Below, piece after piece: positions 41,035 to 53,325 of a stretch of 64,000 bases of DNA. Source of the stretch: Asparagopsis taxiformis (Eukaryota; Rhodophyta; Florideophyceae; Bonnemaisoniales; Bonnemaisoniaceae); assembly GCA_030407315.1 (NCBI GenBank), contig JALQPE010001970.1, forward strand, positions 62,001-126,000, read 5' to 3'. A model generated the notes under the pieces. It was given only the letters and a program-made list of their open reading frames with translations, searched no databases and was not told the DNA's origin. Numbering within the stretch: the stretch's first letter is position 1; each line of letters opens with the position of its first letter. The translations under genes and the position numbers were made by a program.

Positions 41035-44000
41035 AAATTGCTACGGCCGATCTAACCGCTCCAACTCCAATCCTGTCTCTGTCTCTAGCACATCTTCACG
41101 TCAGTAACCTCCTCAATCTACCCCACTCCAACTGCTCGATATTTCAATCCCCCGCTGAACCTCCTGCCGAACCTCCCGTCGCATCCCCTACATCACTTGC
41201 TTCCTCTGAATCACTGACCACCTCCTCGTCCTCACATCCGTCTCCACTCCAATCATCTCCCCCACATCACCTGCTTCGTCTGAACCGCCGACTACCTCGC
41301 CACCCCCACATCTGTCTCCACTCCAATCATCTCTTCCACCGACTTGCTCTCTTCCTCACGTTGACAGCAATAAGAACCCCACTTCCAACCTATCTCCCAC
41401 CATCATGAATACCCATACTCCCCCATCCAACCAACCGCCCTCTACTGCACCCATGCCCTCGTCCTCCGTTCATCCCCATCTCCAGCAGCCGCACACTTCT
41501 CCCGTATTGTCCCACCAACATCCAGCCCGCATCCCCCAGCCACCCGCCTTTTATGTTCCCCCCAATGCACGCCAGATCGTCGACTTCTCCCGAAACTCGC
41601 GCACCCCAGAAAGCAAAGTTAAGACAGCTGTTCTATCCGAAGACCCAAACCAGAACGCCATTGCGGTAGTTGGCATGGGTGGCGTAGGCAAAACAACCAT
41701 GCTGCGCGCGCTCGGTAGACATGAAGATGTGTGGGCCAAGTTCCGCGATGGTGTGTGGTTTGTACAACTCGGTCATGACGCCACTGTGCAAACGGTGCTA
41801 GACGAGCTGGAAGACGTTGTCGCCAAAACACTCCCAGATTTCTCTTCCGACTTCACCCGACTCGCAGCCAAGCCCAATAAGCACCTCAGATTGATGAACA
41901 TGCTGGTCGAGCATCTCGCCTGCAAGCGCTTCCTACTTATGTTTGATGACGTGTGGGACCTCGACGCCAGTGTGTACAAGCTGGTGGATGCGGTCTGCAC
42001 GGGTGTCCAAAAGATGGAGGGAACAAGCTGCAAGGTGTTATCGTCGACAAGAAATGAGGCGATTGGGCGTGTGCCCACACATGATGTGTCGATCGGGGTG
42101 AGTGCTGAAGACTGGCGGGGAGATAGATGTGTTGATATTCTATGCTGCTACGCTGGGATCAACAGAGAGAGCATTGGGACACTTGGAGCTCGAAATCGCG
42201 ATGCGCTGGACAGCATAATTGATATGTGTGCTGGACTGCCATTGGCGCTGAGTGTTGCTGGGTGTGGTTTGCAAGATGTGTTGGGGAGAGGGGCTGGTGG
42301 GTGTGGGGAGGACGGAATTGAGCAATACTGGAAGAGCCTGAGGGCGAGCACTGGACAACTTGGAGCTGGGGAAGGGGGGAATAGGCATAGTGGACTGAAG
42401 GTGGCAGTGGAGACGAGTTTACGGTCGCTGGAGAAGAAGTGGAGGGAGAGAGCATGAGAGTGGGAGAAATGTTTCGATCGTTTTGCATTGTGCAGAAGCA
42501 GCAGATGCTTCCGTTGCGGGCGATTGAGAAAGTATGGGGGGTGAGGGATGGGCTGTGTGGGGTGAGGATGTTTTCACGGCACAGTCTTGTATCGCTTATT
42601 AAAGATGAGGGTGGACTGGAGATAGGAGTGGTGCTGCACGACTTGGTTCACGACATGTGTGTTGAACAGGCTGTGGGGAGGGAGGGGGTAGGATTTTGGC
42701 ACAAGAGAGTAGTTGATGGATATAGAGCATCGATTCAGGTGAGTGGAAGCAGTAGAGGTAGCGAAAGTAGTGAGATGAATGTAGGAAGCGATAGAGAAGT
42801 TGGATGGTGGAATTTAGAAAGCAATGACAAGTATATAGTTGACAATCTAGTGCGGCACCTACTTGGTGCTGGAAAGGTTACCAAGGCCATGGGACTGCTT
42901 ACCGACTATCGGTGGGTGGAGCAAATGAACGAAGACAAGGACCGTGCTCCATTCCAGAAGGTCATTGCTGAACTGCGGCTGTTGCATTCGTACATACTGG
43001 CACATGAGAAGACGACGATGGGGAAGAAGGTGACGAGGGATATTGAAGTTATAGTCAAGGCGATGGGACTGTGCATGGTACAATGTTGCATGAAAAATCG
43101 GGAGGAATGTCGATTCCAGTTGTTTGGACGATTGCGAGATGTGAAAAGCGAGAGCGGTATTGTAGAGCGGCTAGTGAGTAGTATCGAACGATATGGGCGT
43201 GTACCATGGGCTCGAGCTGGGCCTGGGGTGTTGACTAGTGGAGGAAGTATGCTGAAACGTGTGCTAGACGTTGAAGAAAGTGGAGAGTGCATGTGTGTAG
43301 TTGCTGGAGAGGAGGTGGTTGTGGGAGGGTGGGATGGGGGCTGGGGGTGTACAATGGTCGGTATGGATCGAAGAAGATGTCGCTCGTCGGACAAGAAGAA
43401 GAGTACGTAGTGGATGTGCACTATGACCGTTCGTCAAGAAGAATATATTCGTGCAGTGAAAAAGGAAGGGTAGTAGTATGGGAGGAGTACAAGATGTGCT
43501 ATTGTGTCCAGGCCGAAGGATTGCAAGAAGACGAGTACGTCAGGTGCATGGAGGTATTACCGAAGCGAGGGAGAGTTGTTCTTGGAACAGCCAACGGACG
43601 ACTGTTGGTGATGGACATAGAAGGCGAGGGCACATGTTCTCAGAATGCATTCCAAACTGTCGATGCGCATGACAGCGAAGTGTGGTCGCTAACGGCAGGA
43701 CGGAGTGAAGATGTTGTAGTGTCTGGCTCGAGAGACGGAACGATTCGGGTATGGGACGCGGAGAATTTCGCCAACACCGAAAATGTGTTGGAATGGCGTA
43801 AAAGTGAGGTGCTCAGTTTAGCTTTAAGTGGTGATGGGCGACTGCTGGCATCCGCATCGAGAGATGGAACTGTACGAATATTCGATTTGGAGACACGTGA
43901 GCAACTATGGTCGTCTTCTGCTGATCATGACGATTGGGTGACATGTGTTTTGTTTAGCGAAGATGCAAGTTTGTTGTATTCTGCAGATGAAGGCGGTACT

Positions 44001-45704
44001 ATACATGTGTGGAAATTGAGCGGTGATGGTCCAAACGTGTCACTGTTGCCTGCGCCTCGCCATTCGACAATGGGAGATATCCGATCGCTGTGCATTGGAG
44101 ATGAGTCGGAATTGTTCGCGCTGAGCGGAAATCGAGTAAATGTTTGGGACGCGCGAGATGTGGAGAACGGTGACGATCAAGTTGCTACTTTTCTACCCGA
44201 CGTGGGCACGTTTGCATTGTCTGCTGATGAGGCGACCATGTTGACATTCAATGGGTGTTCGGAGTGTTTGGAGATACGCAACGTGTGTGACGTGTCCGAG
44301 TGTATCGATCGCGTTGTTTCAAGTGTCGACATTTCAAATTGTGTATTTGGGCCATCAAAATTCACCGTGTCGAATGATCGAAAATATGTCGCTTTCTGTT
44401 CGGGTTGGGATTCTTCTGTCGTGCATATCTATGACGCAAGCGAAGGAGTTTTGCTGCGCACACTATCAGATGTGAAACAATTGGCGGTGGCTTCAATCGG
44501 CTATCAACGAGGAAACTCGGCATCGGATCGAGGGCCGGAAGATTCTGGTGGTTCAGCAAGATACAATCCACGTGTAGAAATTGATTCATTGTGGTTCAGC
44601 GCAGATGGGTCCACTATCTCAGCTGTCGCAAATGTTGAGATACGGGGAGAAGATGGTAAGAGGACTTGGATGAAGAGCAAACGCATATGCTGGAATGTGT
44701 GTTCAGGAGCAGTCCTGGAGGAGGCACAAGTTGACGGCGAGACGAATGCATCGAACAGGTCTGCCAGCTCGGGAACAAATGGTGGAGAGCAATCTTCTGC
44801 TCTCAGCATTGATTCGTATAGCGTGGTGAGGTGTGAGCATGACGGCAAATGTTTCACCATAACCACCCTGGAGAATGGCGTCGAATGTTGGCATTATTTC
44901 CACACCAAGTCTCGCTTGTGGTTTGCGAGTTGGAGTGGAGGTGTATTTCACATCGATCTCATGACTGACAACAATCAACTCCAATTGTCGGACAATCACC
45001 CTCCTCTACCACCCCTCCCTCAACTCCATCTACCCCCATCAGAAGACGCGACCAAACACACAGACCGAGACATGACCGGTGAAGCAGAAGAGGTGTATGA
45101 TGTCTTCATCAGTCATGCCGGCCCCGACAAGTGGACCATTGCAAAGCCCCTCTACGATCTACTGGTTGCACTAGGCTTGAAAGTGTTTCTGGACACGGCC
45201 GAGCTGAAGCCCGGGGAGCACGCACCGCAGAAGATGATCCATGCAATGCGGACGGCAAAGATTGCTGTGGTGATTCTGTCGCCAGAGTTTGCAGCGAGGA
45301 AATGGACGATAAAGGAACTGATGTGTTTCCTGGATCGATCCGCTGCAGGTGGGGAACGGGGAGTGATAATCATTCCTGTTTTCTATCGATTATCGCTAGA
45401 TGAATGCAAGGACCAAAAGTTGCTTGTCGGACTGAAGAACGATGCTGGCGAGAATGCTCTAGCAGCGGACGGCTTTCTAGAGCGGATTGGGAAAGAAGGA
45501 CACTACAAAATGGAGGAGATTATGGGCGCTCTGCAGGCTGTGACTGTAATGACGGGGATCGAGAATAGGGATGGGGTAACGAATGGGGATAGCGCTAAAG
45601 AGACCGCCGAGCGGAAAGAGTTTGTCGAGGGTATCGGGGATGCGGTCGAAAAGGCAAATATGCGATTGGAGAGTGGACGAGCTGCTGGACCCAGCGGTTC
45701 GTAA
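41035..45704 (+). pseudogene. Receptor gene D: start lost, two frameshifts, TIR intact
   Basis: The family start has mutated: GCCATGGGAAATTGCTGC in A and C is here GCTGGAACAAATTGCTAC, removing both ATG and the lipid motif, and a TAA follows at 41105-41107. From Met 41405 the frame reads the C-type Pro/Ser region and NB-ARC (GMGGVGKTT at about 41672, LLMFDDVW, GLPLAL) until a 1-bp deletion near 42445 stops it at 42457. A second 1-bp deletion near 43340, plus a harmless 3-bp loss, shifts the frame again in the first WD40 blade. The remaining WD40 blades and a complete TIR (VYDVFISHAGPDK to GPSGS, with SPEFAARKWTIKEL) are open to 45704. An NB-ARC fragment from 41405 is possible, but the full protein is not. 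The 5' part contains tandem A-type and C-type segments (41187-41336). Confidence 0.9.
41187..41336 (+). repeat. Hybrid A-type/C-type tandem segment in gene D
   Basis: 41187-41260 matches gene C (TACATCACTTGCTTCCTCTG, then CTGACCACCTCCTCGTCC). 41261-41336 matches the same position in gene A (CACATCACCTGCTTCGTCTG, then CCGCCGACTACCTC). Both end in TCCACTCCAATCATCTC. In A and C only one of these is present. Side-by-side placement is what unequal crossing-over between the two types would leave. Confidence 0.8.
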
Positions 45705-45731
45705 GAGTGACAGTTGAGCAGACCACAGTTT

Positions 45732-45737
45732 AATAAA
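45732..45737 (+). terminator. AATAAA polyadenylation signal of gene D
   Basis: AATAAA lies 28 bases after the stop at 45704, as in genes B and C. Confidence 0.55.
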
Positions 45738-48310
45738 TACATTGAGTGATTGATGACGATTGTTAGTTGATTACACAGCAGGGAACTGCGGTGACCAGCC
45801 AGCACTAAATTTTGCAGAACAAGAGATACCCCGCCAGAGCATCGGCCAACGCGAGTACAGAATACCATGCAGATGTGTAGAAGACGGCAGGTTCGATCTG
45901 GACGCAAGCGGTCGGCAGGGACAACAATATATTGACGCCGATCGGGACGCTGTTGGTGCGCAGTACATGGAAGGTGTGCTTCTGCTTCTGTGCGCCGCAG
46001 CGGTGAGAGTTTGCAAGGCGACCATGATTTGCTTGATTCGCAGCGTCGCGAAGTGAGTGGTCTCGAGTAACGGAGGGAGGTTGATCGCACACAAGTGATG
46101 TGAATGTTGCGACGGCTGAAACGACAGGATTTCAAGGCACGAAGAAGATATTTCAACTTGAGAACGATAGCTGAGGCACGGCTCGATTTCCGCGCGTCAA
46201 AATTTCGACATTGCATTCGCTTTCTGATACAGCATGAAATCAAAACGCATCATGCGGCGGGGGCGACAGTGAACGTATGTGAAAACTTGTGCGCCACCCC
46301 ATGCGTCATTACCCAGCAGATCACTGGCACGGGTTTGTCTTGTCGAAGATACAAGCGCATTCCAAGATCGCAACTGCGTTCCAGATCGCTCCTCAGGTAC
46401 TGTTCTGCAACGCGGTTTTTCTATTCGCATTGGCAGGTTAATTTACCCGAAGGAATACATACTGCTACCCCCAGGTTGAGCCTGCGATAATTTTCAGCCA
46501 GCGCTGCAGTGAAAACTGCGTTGTTCTCATCTCCGGTTCCTTGTTACTTTTGATACCAATATCAAGCTCTGGAGCCAAGGCAGTAGTGTGTGAGATGTCA
46601 AAAATTGTAAAAATTATAAAATTCTCATCCGCATGTCGATCCCAAAACATCGATCATCGACTCGAAGCGACTGTGTGCACACACAATCGATTGCATCGTT
46701 GCGACTCATTCATCCCGACAATCGCGTTCGATACCTGCGTGCGCGTAGCACAATCTGCTGTCGGTCGCAATGCCGCCAACCACCTGACCTGCTCTGAAAC
46801 GCAGTGCATCGCCCCATATCGCGCATATCCCGCACGGCGTCGCGACAGCTTGGTTGTGTCGCTTTATGACTTGAATGGATGCTTTGACAGAAGATGATGT
46901 ACGCGTTGAAAGGGCATTTCCATACGTCCGTAGCACTGTGTGCAGGCGTGACGTGCACAATGAGACATCAGAAGCGGCGTTTGCACTGGCTGAATGGCAT
47001 GCGTTGGTGCGTTCGTAGGTGACATGTCCATCAATGCAGACCACTATGGTTGTGGAACCGTTTTCTGGCTCTGAATGTAGGTACGGGGTAGATACAGTTT
47101 ATGTTGGCAATCATCCCTCGCGTACGTTGCACATGATCGAGCGCAGTGAGCGAGGGGCTAGCGTACATCCCATCTTGCAAACATCGCTAGGGATGGGAGG
47201 AAGAACAATGCATTGGGTGTGTCCACGGTTTGGGGACGGGTTGTCAGCAGCAGATATTGAATAGGGAAGGGTGTGATGATGGAGTAAGCGGATGCACCTG
47301 ATTAGTTGGTTACGTGGTTGTATTCCAGTGCGATGGAGCAGTGCCCCCATCGAGGTGGGTAGGAAGGGTATAGTGGCGAGGGTAGAAGCGATGGGGATGG
47401 GGGTCCAGAGAGTGGGGGGAGCGGTAATATCGGAGAAGAAACGGCCATGTAGTGTGTACGTACCGACGACCATAGGAGCATTGAACTGGGGTGTTTTAGA
47501 AATATAGGACGCACTTGAACCCATCGTCATTAACAGAATGCTTGTACTACGGTAGCTCTTATCATTACACATGGACATTGATTGCATTTCAATAGCATGA
47601 TGCGTAGTACTTGGGATATTGAGAAGAAATTGATGCTAGCGTAGTGTGAATAAACTATTCGCTTTCGAGGAATAACGATGCGTATATTAAGATTGTGCTG
47701 TTGACTCTATACCAACCAGCGCTGAAAGTATAAACGGGTAAGCGAAGCGTATGTGGAACAAGTGACAAGTGGATGTGTCTAACGACACGTTGATGGAACG
47801 TATTGCGCAGTGTGGAACAGACAATGGACCAGTAAATGTTGTAGTGCAAACGCTGACAAACGCATGTATCGGCACAATGACACCGACCGACACACATGAC
47901 CATCATGGTCACGTGACGCAATCGGCATCCGCCCTCACACGCCGTTGCCACAAATGTACCCAGCGCCTTTCTCACCTACTATCCGCCCATACCACTTACT
48001 GGTGTGGACGCCGCGCGACGGGCGGATGGATGCACACACTTTTCGCCTGTTCACCGGTATCGCACATCCACTAGCCAGAAGCTGAACCATCGCTCACGAG
48101 CACTGCGCCGATCTCCGACTATCGCCACAACATTACCAGCCGCGGTCCAGTCTGTAGCGCGCTCATCGATCGCGCCCAGCACCGACACGTGTCACATCAA
48201 CGAAAGTGCGAATCGCCGATTGAAGCGTCGAGTGCCACGCCGAACTGTTCGACACTCTCCGGCCATTCAGTAGTGTATGTGTTGATCCCAGTGTCTCAGT
48301 TGATGCGCCT
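45738..48310. repeat. Duplicated downstream flank of gene D, with near-identical core 46243-47284
   Basis: This is the partner of 21483-23510. The core 46243-47284 is nearly identical to 21949-22985. Relative to the B copy, D has about 40 extra bases (around 46199-46240) just before the core. After 47284 the two diverge for about 110 bases and resume similarity around CGGCCATGTAGTGTGTACGT (47443). Similarity is traceable to about 48310, opposite 23510. No conserved coding frame was found. Confidence 0.75.
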
Positions 48311-49228
48311 GTCGGGTGATCATACAGCATTACACCAATAGATTTACAGTACCATACAAATTGTACCTCAACCGGACGCAGAACTGGCGTAGACCGCGAT
48401 CAGTACAAGCGCCTCCGGCGATTACACCAAAACATTTCTCATATTTCCACGCAGCTCTACGCCGATTTTCGCTCACAGTCGCTCAAGCAGCTCACATGCA
48501 CAACTCGCAATCTGGTCATCGCGCAGACCGCTCTCGATTTCGATCCGCCGTCACCGCCGCCCATCCGCCATGCTCCGACAAAGTCCACGCCATTTCCCAT
48601 CCATGCCCCATCCGGAGTGAACACCCATCCTCCGCCAACATCCCAATCACCCCATCATCGCCGGTTGCCTTTGGCCAGCAGCCCATACATCTTGCGTGGA
48701 CGAGTCTTCTCTACCTCATGTGTGCCACTTGATGTCCAACTTTTGATTGTTTCGCACGTCGAACAAATTGATGCACGCAGAGTAGAAATGGGCATCGTGT
48801 CGAGCGCACGTCGATTCGACCGAGTTGGTTCGACACTTGCAGCTGCCATATTCGAAGCTGTCTGCTGTGGCCCGCGCGTCGCCTTGCGTGTATGGAATGT
48901 GAACGAGTGCGTGTGAATTGCCAAACGTTGCGAGATGCGCTGTATAGATTGCTTCCACTTTGTCAGCCTCCGCGTGAAATCACGAAATACACTTACCTGC
49001 CTCCTTTGGTCTATAACGAAAAGGTTGCCCATTATTCTTGCAAGTCGAAATCCGCTTATCATCCCGTCGTGCACATCTCACTGCATTTCGAAATATATTA
49101 TCTGTGTCGCCCACCGCCATCATCACAGCTCGTCCGTTTCAGTTGCAGCCTAATAAACTCCAACACCACGACTCCTACCTACACCTGTAGACACCCAGTT
49201 TCAATCTCATCATCTTTTTACCATCATT
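48311..49228. other. Downstream flank of gene E
   Basis: No supportable gene. Most of it (about 48520-49228) is a diverged duplicate of 31550-32271, which likewise sits next to a minus-strand receptor 3' end (fragment F). Confidence 0.6.
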
Positions 49229-50882
49229 CTACCATGCACTACTAGGACCTGCAGCCCGCTTACTATCCTGACGATCCTTCGCCTCCACAACAGCGTCTCG
49301 GATCTTCTCGGCAAATTGCATTTGCCCCGCTTCCTCCTCTTTACTCTTTCCGTTCGTCACTTCCGCCTCGTTCTCGATACCAGTCACTCCCCTCAGCGAC
49401 TGTAGTCCCTGCAGCACCTTCTCGTTCGTCAGCTCCTTCTGCTTCGACATCCATTCCAGAAATCCTTCAGCCAGAAACACATTCTCTCCCTTGTCGTTCA
49501 CAACCCCAAACAGCGATTTTTCGTCTCGACAGTCGTCCAGGGTCAATCGGTAGAACACCGGAATAATAATTATCTCTCTCTCCCCGCCAGCACGGAATCG
49601 CTCCAAAAAGCACATCAGCTCCTTCAGCGTCCATTTCCGCGCAGCATACTCCGGCGACAGTATCACAACTGCAATCTTCGCTGTTCGCATCGCCTTGATC
49701 ATCTTCTCGGGTGCATTCTCCCCGGGCCGCAGCTCTGCCCGGTCCAGAAACACCTTGAAACCGAGTGCGACGAGTAGGTTGTACAACAGCAAGGCGATGG
49801 TGAACTTGTCGGGGCCGGCGTGGCTTATGAAGACGTCGTATACTTGATCTGGTTCGGAATCTGTGATTGTGTGCTGTGGTGGGGGTGAATGTGGATGAGG
49901 TTTGAGGAGTGGAAGAGGAGGTGCATTGCGTGGCGGGAGTTTGGTGTCGTCAGTGATTAGATGAACACAACACACACCTCTGGCCCGTGTTGACAAGAGT
50001 AATCGGGATGTATCGGCGATATAATGGGCTCTATCCACATCATCCTCCATGGTGGCTATGGTGAAAGACGATTGGCCGTGTTCGTACTTGACATTTCGTG
50101 GAAAACGGAACCATTCGCCAAACTGCGGATTGCAGACCAAGCGAGGGGTTGCTGTGCTACTCATTGCGGTGCTATCGCTGTCCAGATGTGTTTCGTCCAT
50201 GGGTTCTCCTGACGATACATTCCAAGACACAGACTTTGTTACGACAGTCGTCGCGTTTGGCTTTGCGGCTGCGAAAGCTGAGATAACCGTACTGTCTGAA
50301 CTGAACGACAGTAGCCCAACTTTCTTGATCATTTGTTCAACTCGTGCCGTACTACTCGAGTCTGCGGAATTCGATGCGTCATCCTGTTCATCGCGTGTCA
50401 ACGATAACGCCCATTTCTCCAGATCAGAGAGCAAGTGCAAAACATTTCCATCCCGCGCGTCAACGATGTGAACAACACAACTACCATGAATAGAATAGGC
50501 GACGAATCGCTGGTTGTTTGGTATGGCCAGTGATTGTGGCAGATGCCGCCTATCATAAGGGGGTATTTCGAAACTGGAAATGACGCGATCGATGCGATCA
50601 CACACGTCACACACGTTGCGTATCTCCATCCGTTCCGAACTGAGATTCAACGTCACCATTGATGTCGAATTCTCAGAAACTCCAAATTTCATGACGCCCT
50701 GAAGAAATGCACCGACCGAATCGTCGCTGCAGTCGACTTGTCGCGCATCCCAAATTTGTACTCGACCATCACTCAACACGATTAGTTGCGGGCCGTCTCC
50801 CAGACCGTACGAATTGGAAAATGGATATGACGAAATAGGGAGAGTGTGCGCCAGTGACACGTCACGACCACTGTTCTCCACC
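49229..50882 (-). pseudogene. Receptor gene E, 3' part: last WD40 blades and TIR
   Basis: Reading in from the copia LTR at 50882 in the minus direction, the frame VENSGRDVSLAHTL continues through WD40 blades (GRVQIWDARQ) and a Pro-rich linker to the TIR at about 49838 (VYDVFISHAGPDKFT). The TIR is complete, with SPEYAARKWTLKEL and the presumed catalytic Glu codon at 49621-49619, and the gene ends AAGPSSAW. It is clearly more divergent from A-D than they are from each other. This half has no internal stop. The upstream half lies at 57095-60267 across a 6.2-kb element, so this piece lacks its own start codon. Confidence 0.88.
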
Positions 50883-51372
50883 TGACGATATCTCGCGACC
50901 GATCCGGATCAATGGACCTAGCTGTAAGGTCCGTGTCGCAGCTATCTACTGTAATTCGCTCGACCCGCCGTCCGGGAGAGCCGGCCGTCGGTGAGTCGCT
51001 CGCTTGTGTAGGTTACTATATCTACCCGCCATCCCCTTTACCGCTCTACTTTCCAGATAAGAGATTATGGAATTATAGAGTAAATAACGCGGTTCAACCC
51101 AAAGGTTGCGTCGCTGTTACTCTTCCATTCTCGACAAACTTTCCAAACGTTCCACGCCTTCCTGTCGCAGTTCCACGCTCCCCTTTGCCTGTCCCACGCG
51201 CGCACCCGCTCGTCCACCGCCCGCTCGCTGACTACGCTACCGCTTGTTGACATTCCATTTGGAGCGTGACAACTGACCTGGTCTGTTTACCATACGTTGC
51301 TATCGGGTAACATACGGGGGCTTGGACCGCCGTCCGATAGTGACCTCTCGCTGAAAGGCAGTGCTTACGACA
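50883..51372 (+). repeat. 5' LTR of the copia element
   Basis: 490 bp, TG to CA. It contains the pyrimidine-rich blocks CCGCCATCCCCTTTACCGCT and CGCTCCCCTTTGCCTGTCCC. The bases directly inside (ATCCGGATTTAGCG) do not resemble a usual tRNA-3'-end or half-tRNA primer site. Confidence 0.95.
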
Positions 51373-51411
51373 ATCCGGATTTAGCGTCTGTATTGCCGCG
51401 AGAGAACCGTG

Positions 51412-53325
51412 ATGGCTGACACGCCAATCGAGGACAAGAAGGCCCGACGCGATCGTTTGATCAAGATGTGCAATGAATGTGACGCTGTCACTGACATTGG
51501 TGAAACATTTCGCTTCGCTGCTTTGCAAACTCTCAAGACAAATGAGATTGGATCCGAAAGCCCACCAGAGATCCTGACGGCCTACATCCTGTCACTGATC
51601 CCTCCTCCAAGGAAGTTATTTACGCAAGAAACTATTTGAAAACCCTACTTTCCCTATGATTCTGTGAAGGAAACTGCTGAGTTGTATGGTTGTCTAAAGG
51701 TTCCTAGTAATATCACTGACCGACTCGGCCATGAAGTTCTGTCAAACCCCTCTGCTGGTATATTCATTTGGCTCGCCTGTGTGCACAACCCTTCTGACGA
51801 AATGGTCGAGAAGTATCTTGATGAATTCTACAACATGCAGACTGTGCCGGACGCTTTACGGAAACTGTGCAAGAGACACCTCGCCGCCCTGTCAGTCCAA
51901 CGTCAACGACTCCTCACACGACCAACAGAAGATCGTCACTACCTGACACTCCTGCTAATGAGGATGGAGTCAGACGCCGCTTGTCAACTCCTGTGTCTAC
52001 ACCACCGCCGGACACACAGAGAGAAGGACAAATGAGTCACCGCCGCTATACGTCCATTTTCCTAAATCATTCCAGATTCTAGAAGAGAATGACGCAATGA
52101 CACCTCGTGTCAAACCTGCGAAAATGAAGTTGCCACCCTCTGCTTCTACCGCCCAAGACGCGAATGACTCTCATAGGAAAGCTGCCGCTGTATCATCCCA
52201 CTTCCGAGATGCAAAGTTTACTGGAGGTAAACAGCAATCCATTCGACGTAGTATTATGGACTACGAGATATGCTCGGCGCAGTATGAACTGTCATACGTA
52301 CAGAAGACTCGCTTCTTCATCAACCTGTTTGATGGTGCTGCACGCATCTTCTTCTGTGATAACACTCACTCGAAGATGAGCTACGACGAACTGGTTGAAG
52401 TCATGACCGGTGAGTATGACAATGAAGCCCGTCAACTGTCAGTGCTAACAGAGCTGAGTACTCTGACGTTTGAGAAGATTAGGAGAAAGGCTGATGTGTC
52501 AGATGCCGATGAGTGCTTGACAAGACTCGTTGACACAATCAACTCACTTGCTCCGCAATGTCCTCCTGCCTTCCGCCGTGATGAGAACAAGTCACACTTC
52601 CTCCGCCAGGCCGTCATCCGACAGCCATGGGCAGAAGCAGCTATCGCAGATATCACCTCATCTGGATACAGCTTCAACAAATTTGTCACCTCGCTCCGTG
52701 TCAAGATGCAACTCTTCGAAGAGAAGAAGTCATTGCAGCCTGAGAATGACACCCAAGCCGATACCCTGTATCAGCGATACGGCCGTCCACCATCCCATGT
52801 CACGAGACGTGCTATCGTGCATGAACCGCTTCGCCAGCGCGCAGCGCAAGCGCTAAAGAAGGCAAAAACCCTATTGGCAAGAATGGCAAACGTATGCTTT
52901 GCAAGATATGTGATGCTGATGACCACTTTGCACGCGATTGCAAAGAGCGTGACGTGAAGGGAGCAGTCACAAGACAGCTACAGAAAGGTGTACCTGCTGT
53001 CACACTACTTGCTAGCCTCGTGTCAAATTATGACCGTTATGCGCACAACGTAGATGACCCCTGTTCACCTGACCCCGCTCAACTACCACTCCACGATGAC
53101 AATTTTCACACCGAAGTATGTTCAGAACTTGAAGCTTTTGAGAAACTTCATGTCGAGTGTACCGAAGACGAAGACAGGTGTCCCGACAGAGAGATACTAG
53201 CTGAACATGTTGACAGCTCGCATGCTATTAACAACATAGCAATGTCAACTATTCTGCAGGATCAGAATGATGTATCAGACACCGTTCATCATGTCCAGTG
53301 TATCCCTGCTACGTTTTTTCACTAG
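51412..53325 (+). pseudogene. Copia gag region, broken
   Basis: From ATG 51412 the frame stops at TGA 51637-51639, resumes in the same frame to 52035, and shifts by one for 52097 to about 52880, where a gag helical domain is readable. It shifts back for the zinc knuckle CKICDADDHFARDC (52900-52941, C-X2-C-X4-H-X4-C). It then runs to 53325, where the protease-containing frame overlaps. The in-frame stop and the shifts near 52035-52097 and 52860 break it. The last overlap at 53298-53325 could be a natural gag-pol boundary. Confidence 0.8.
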
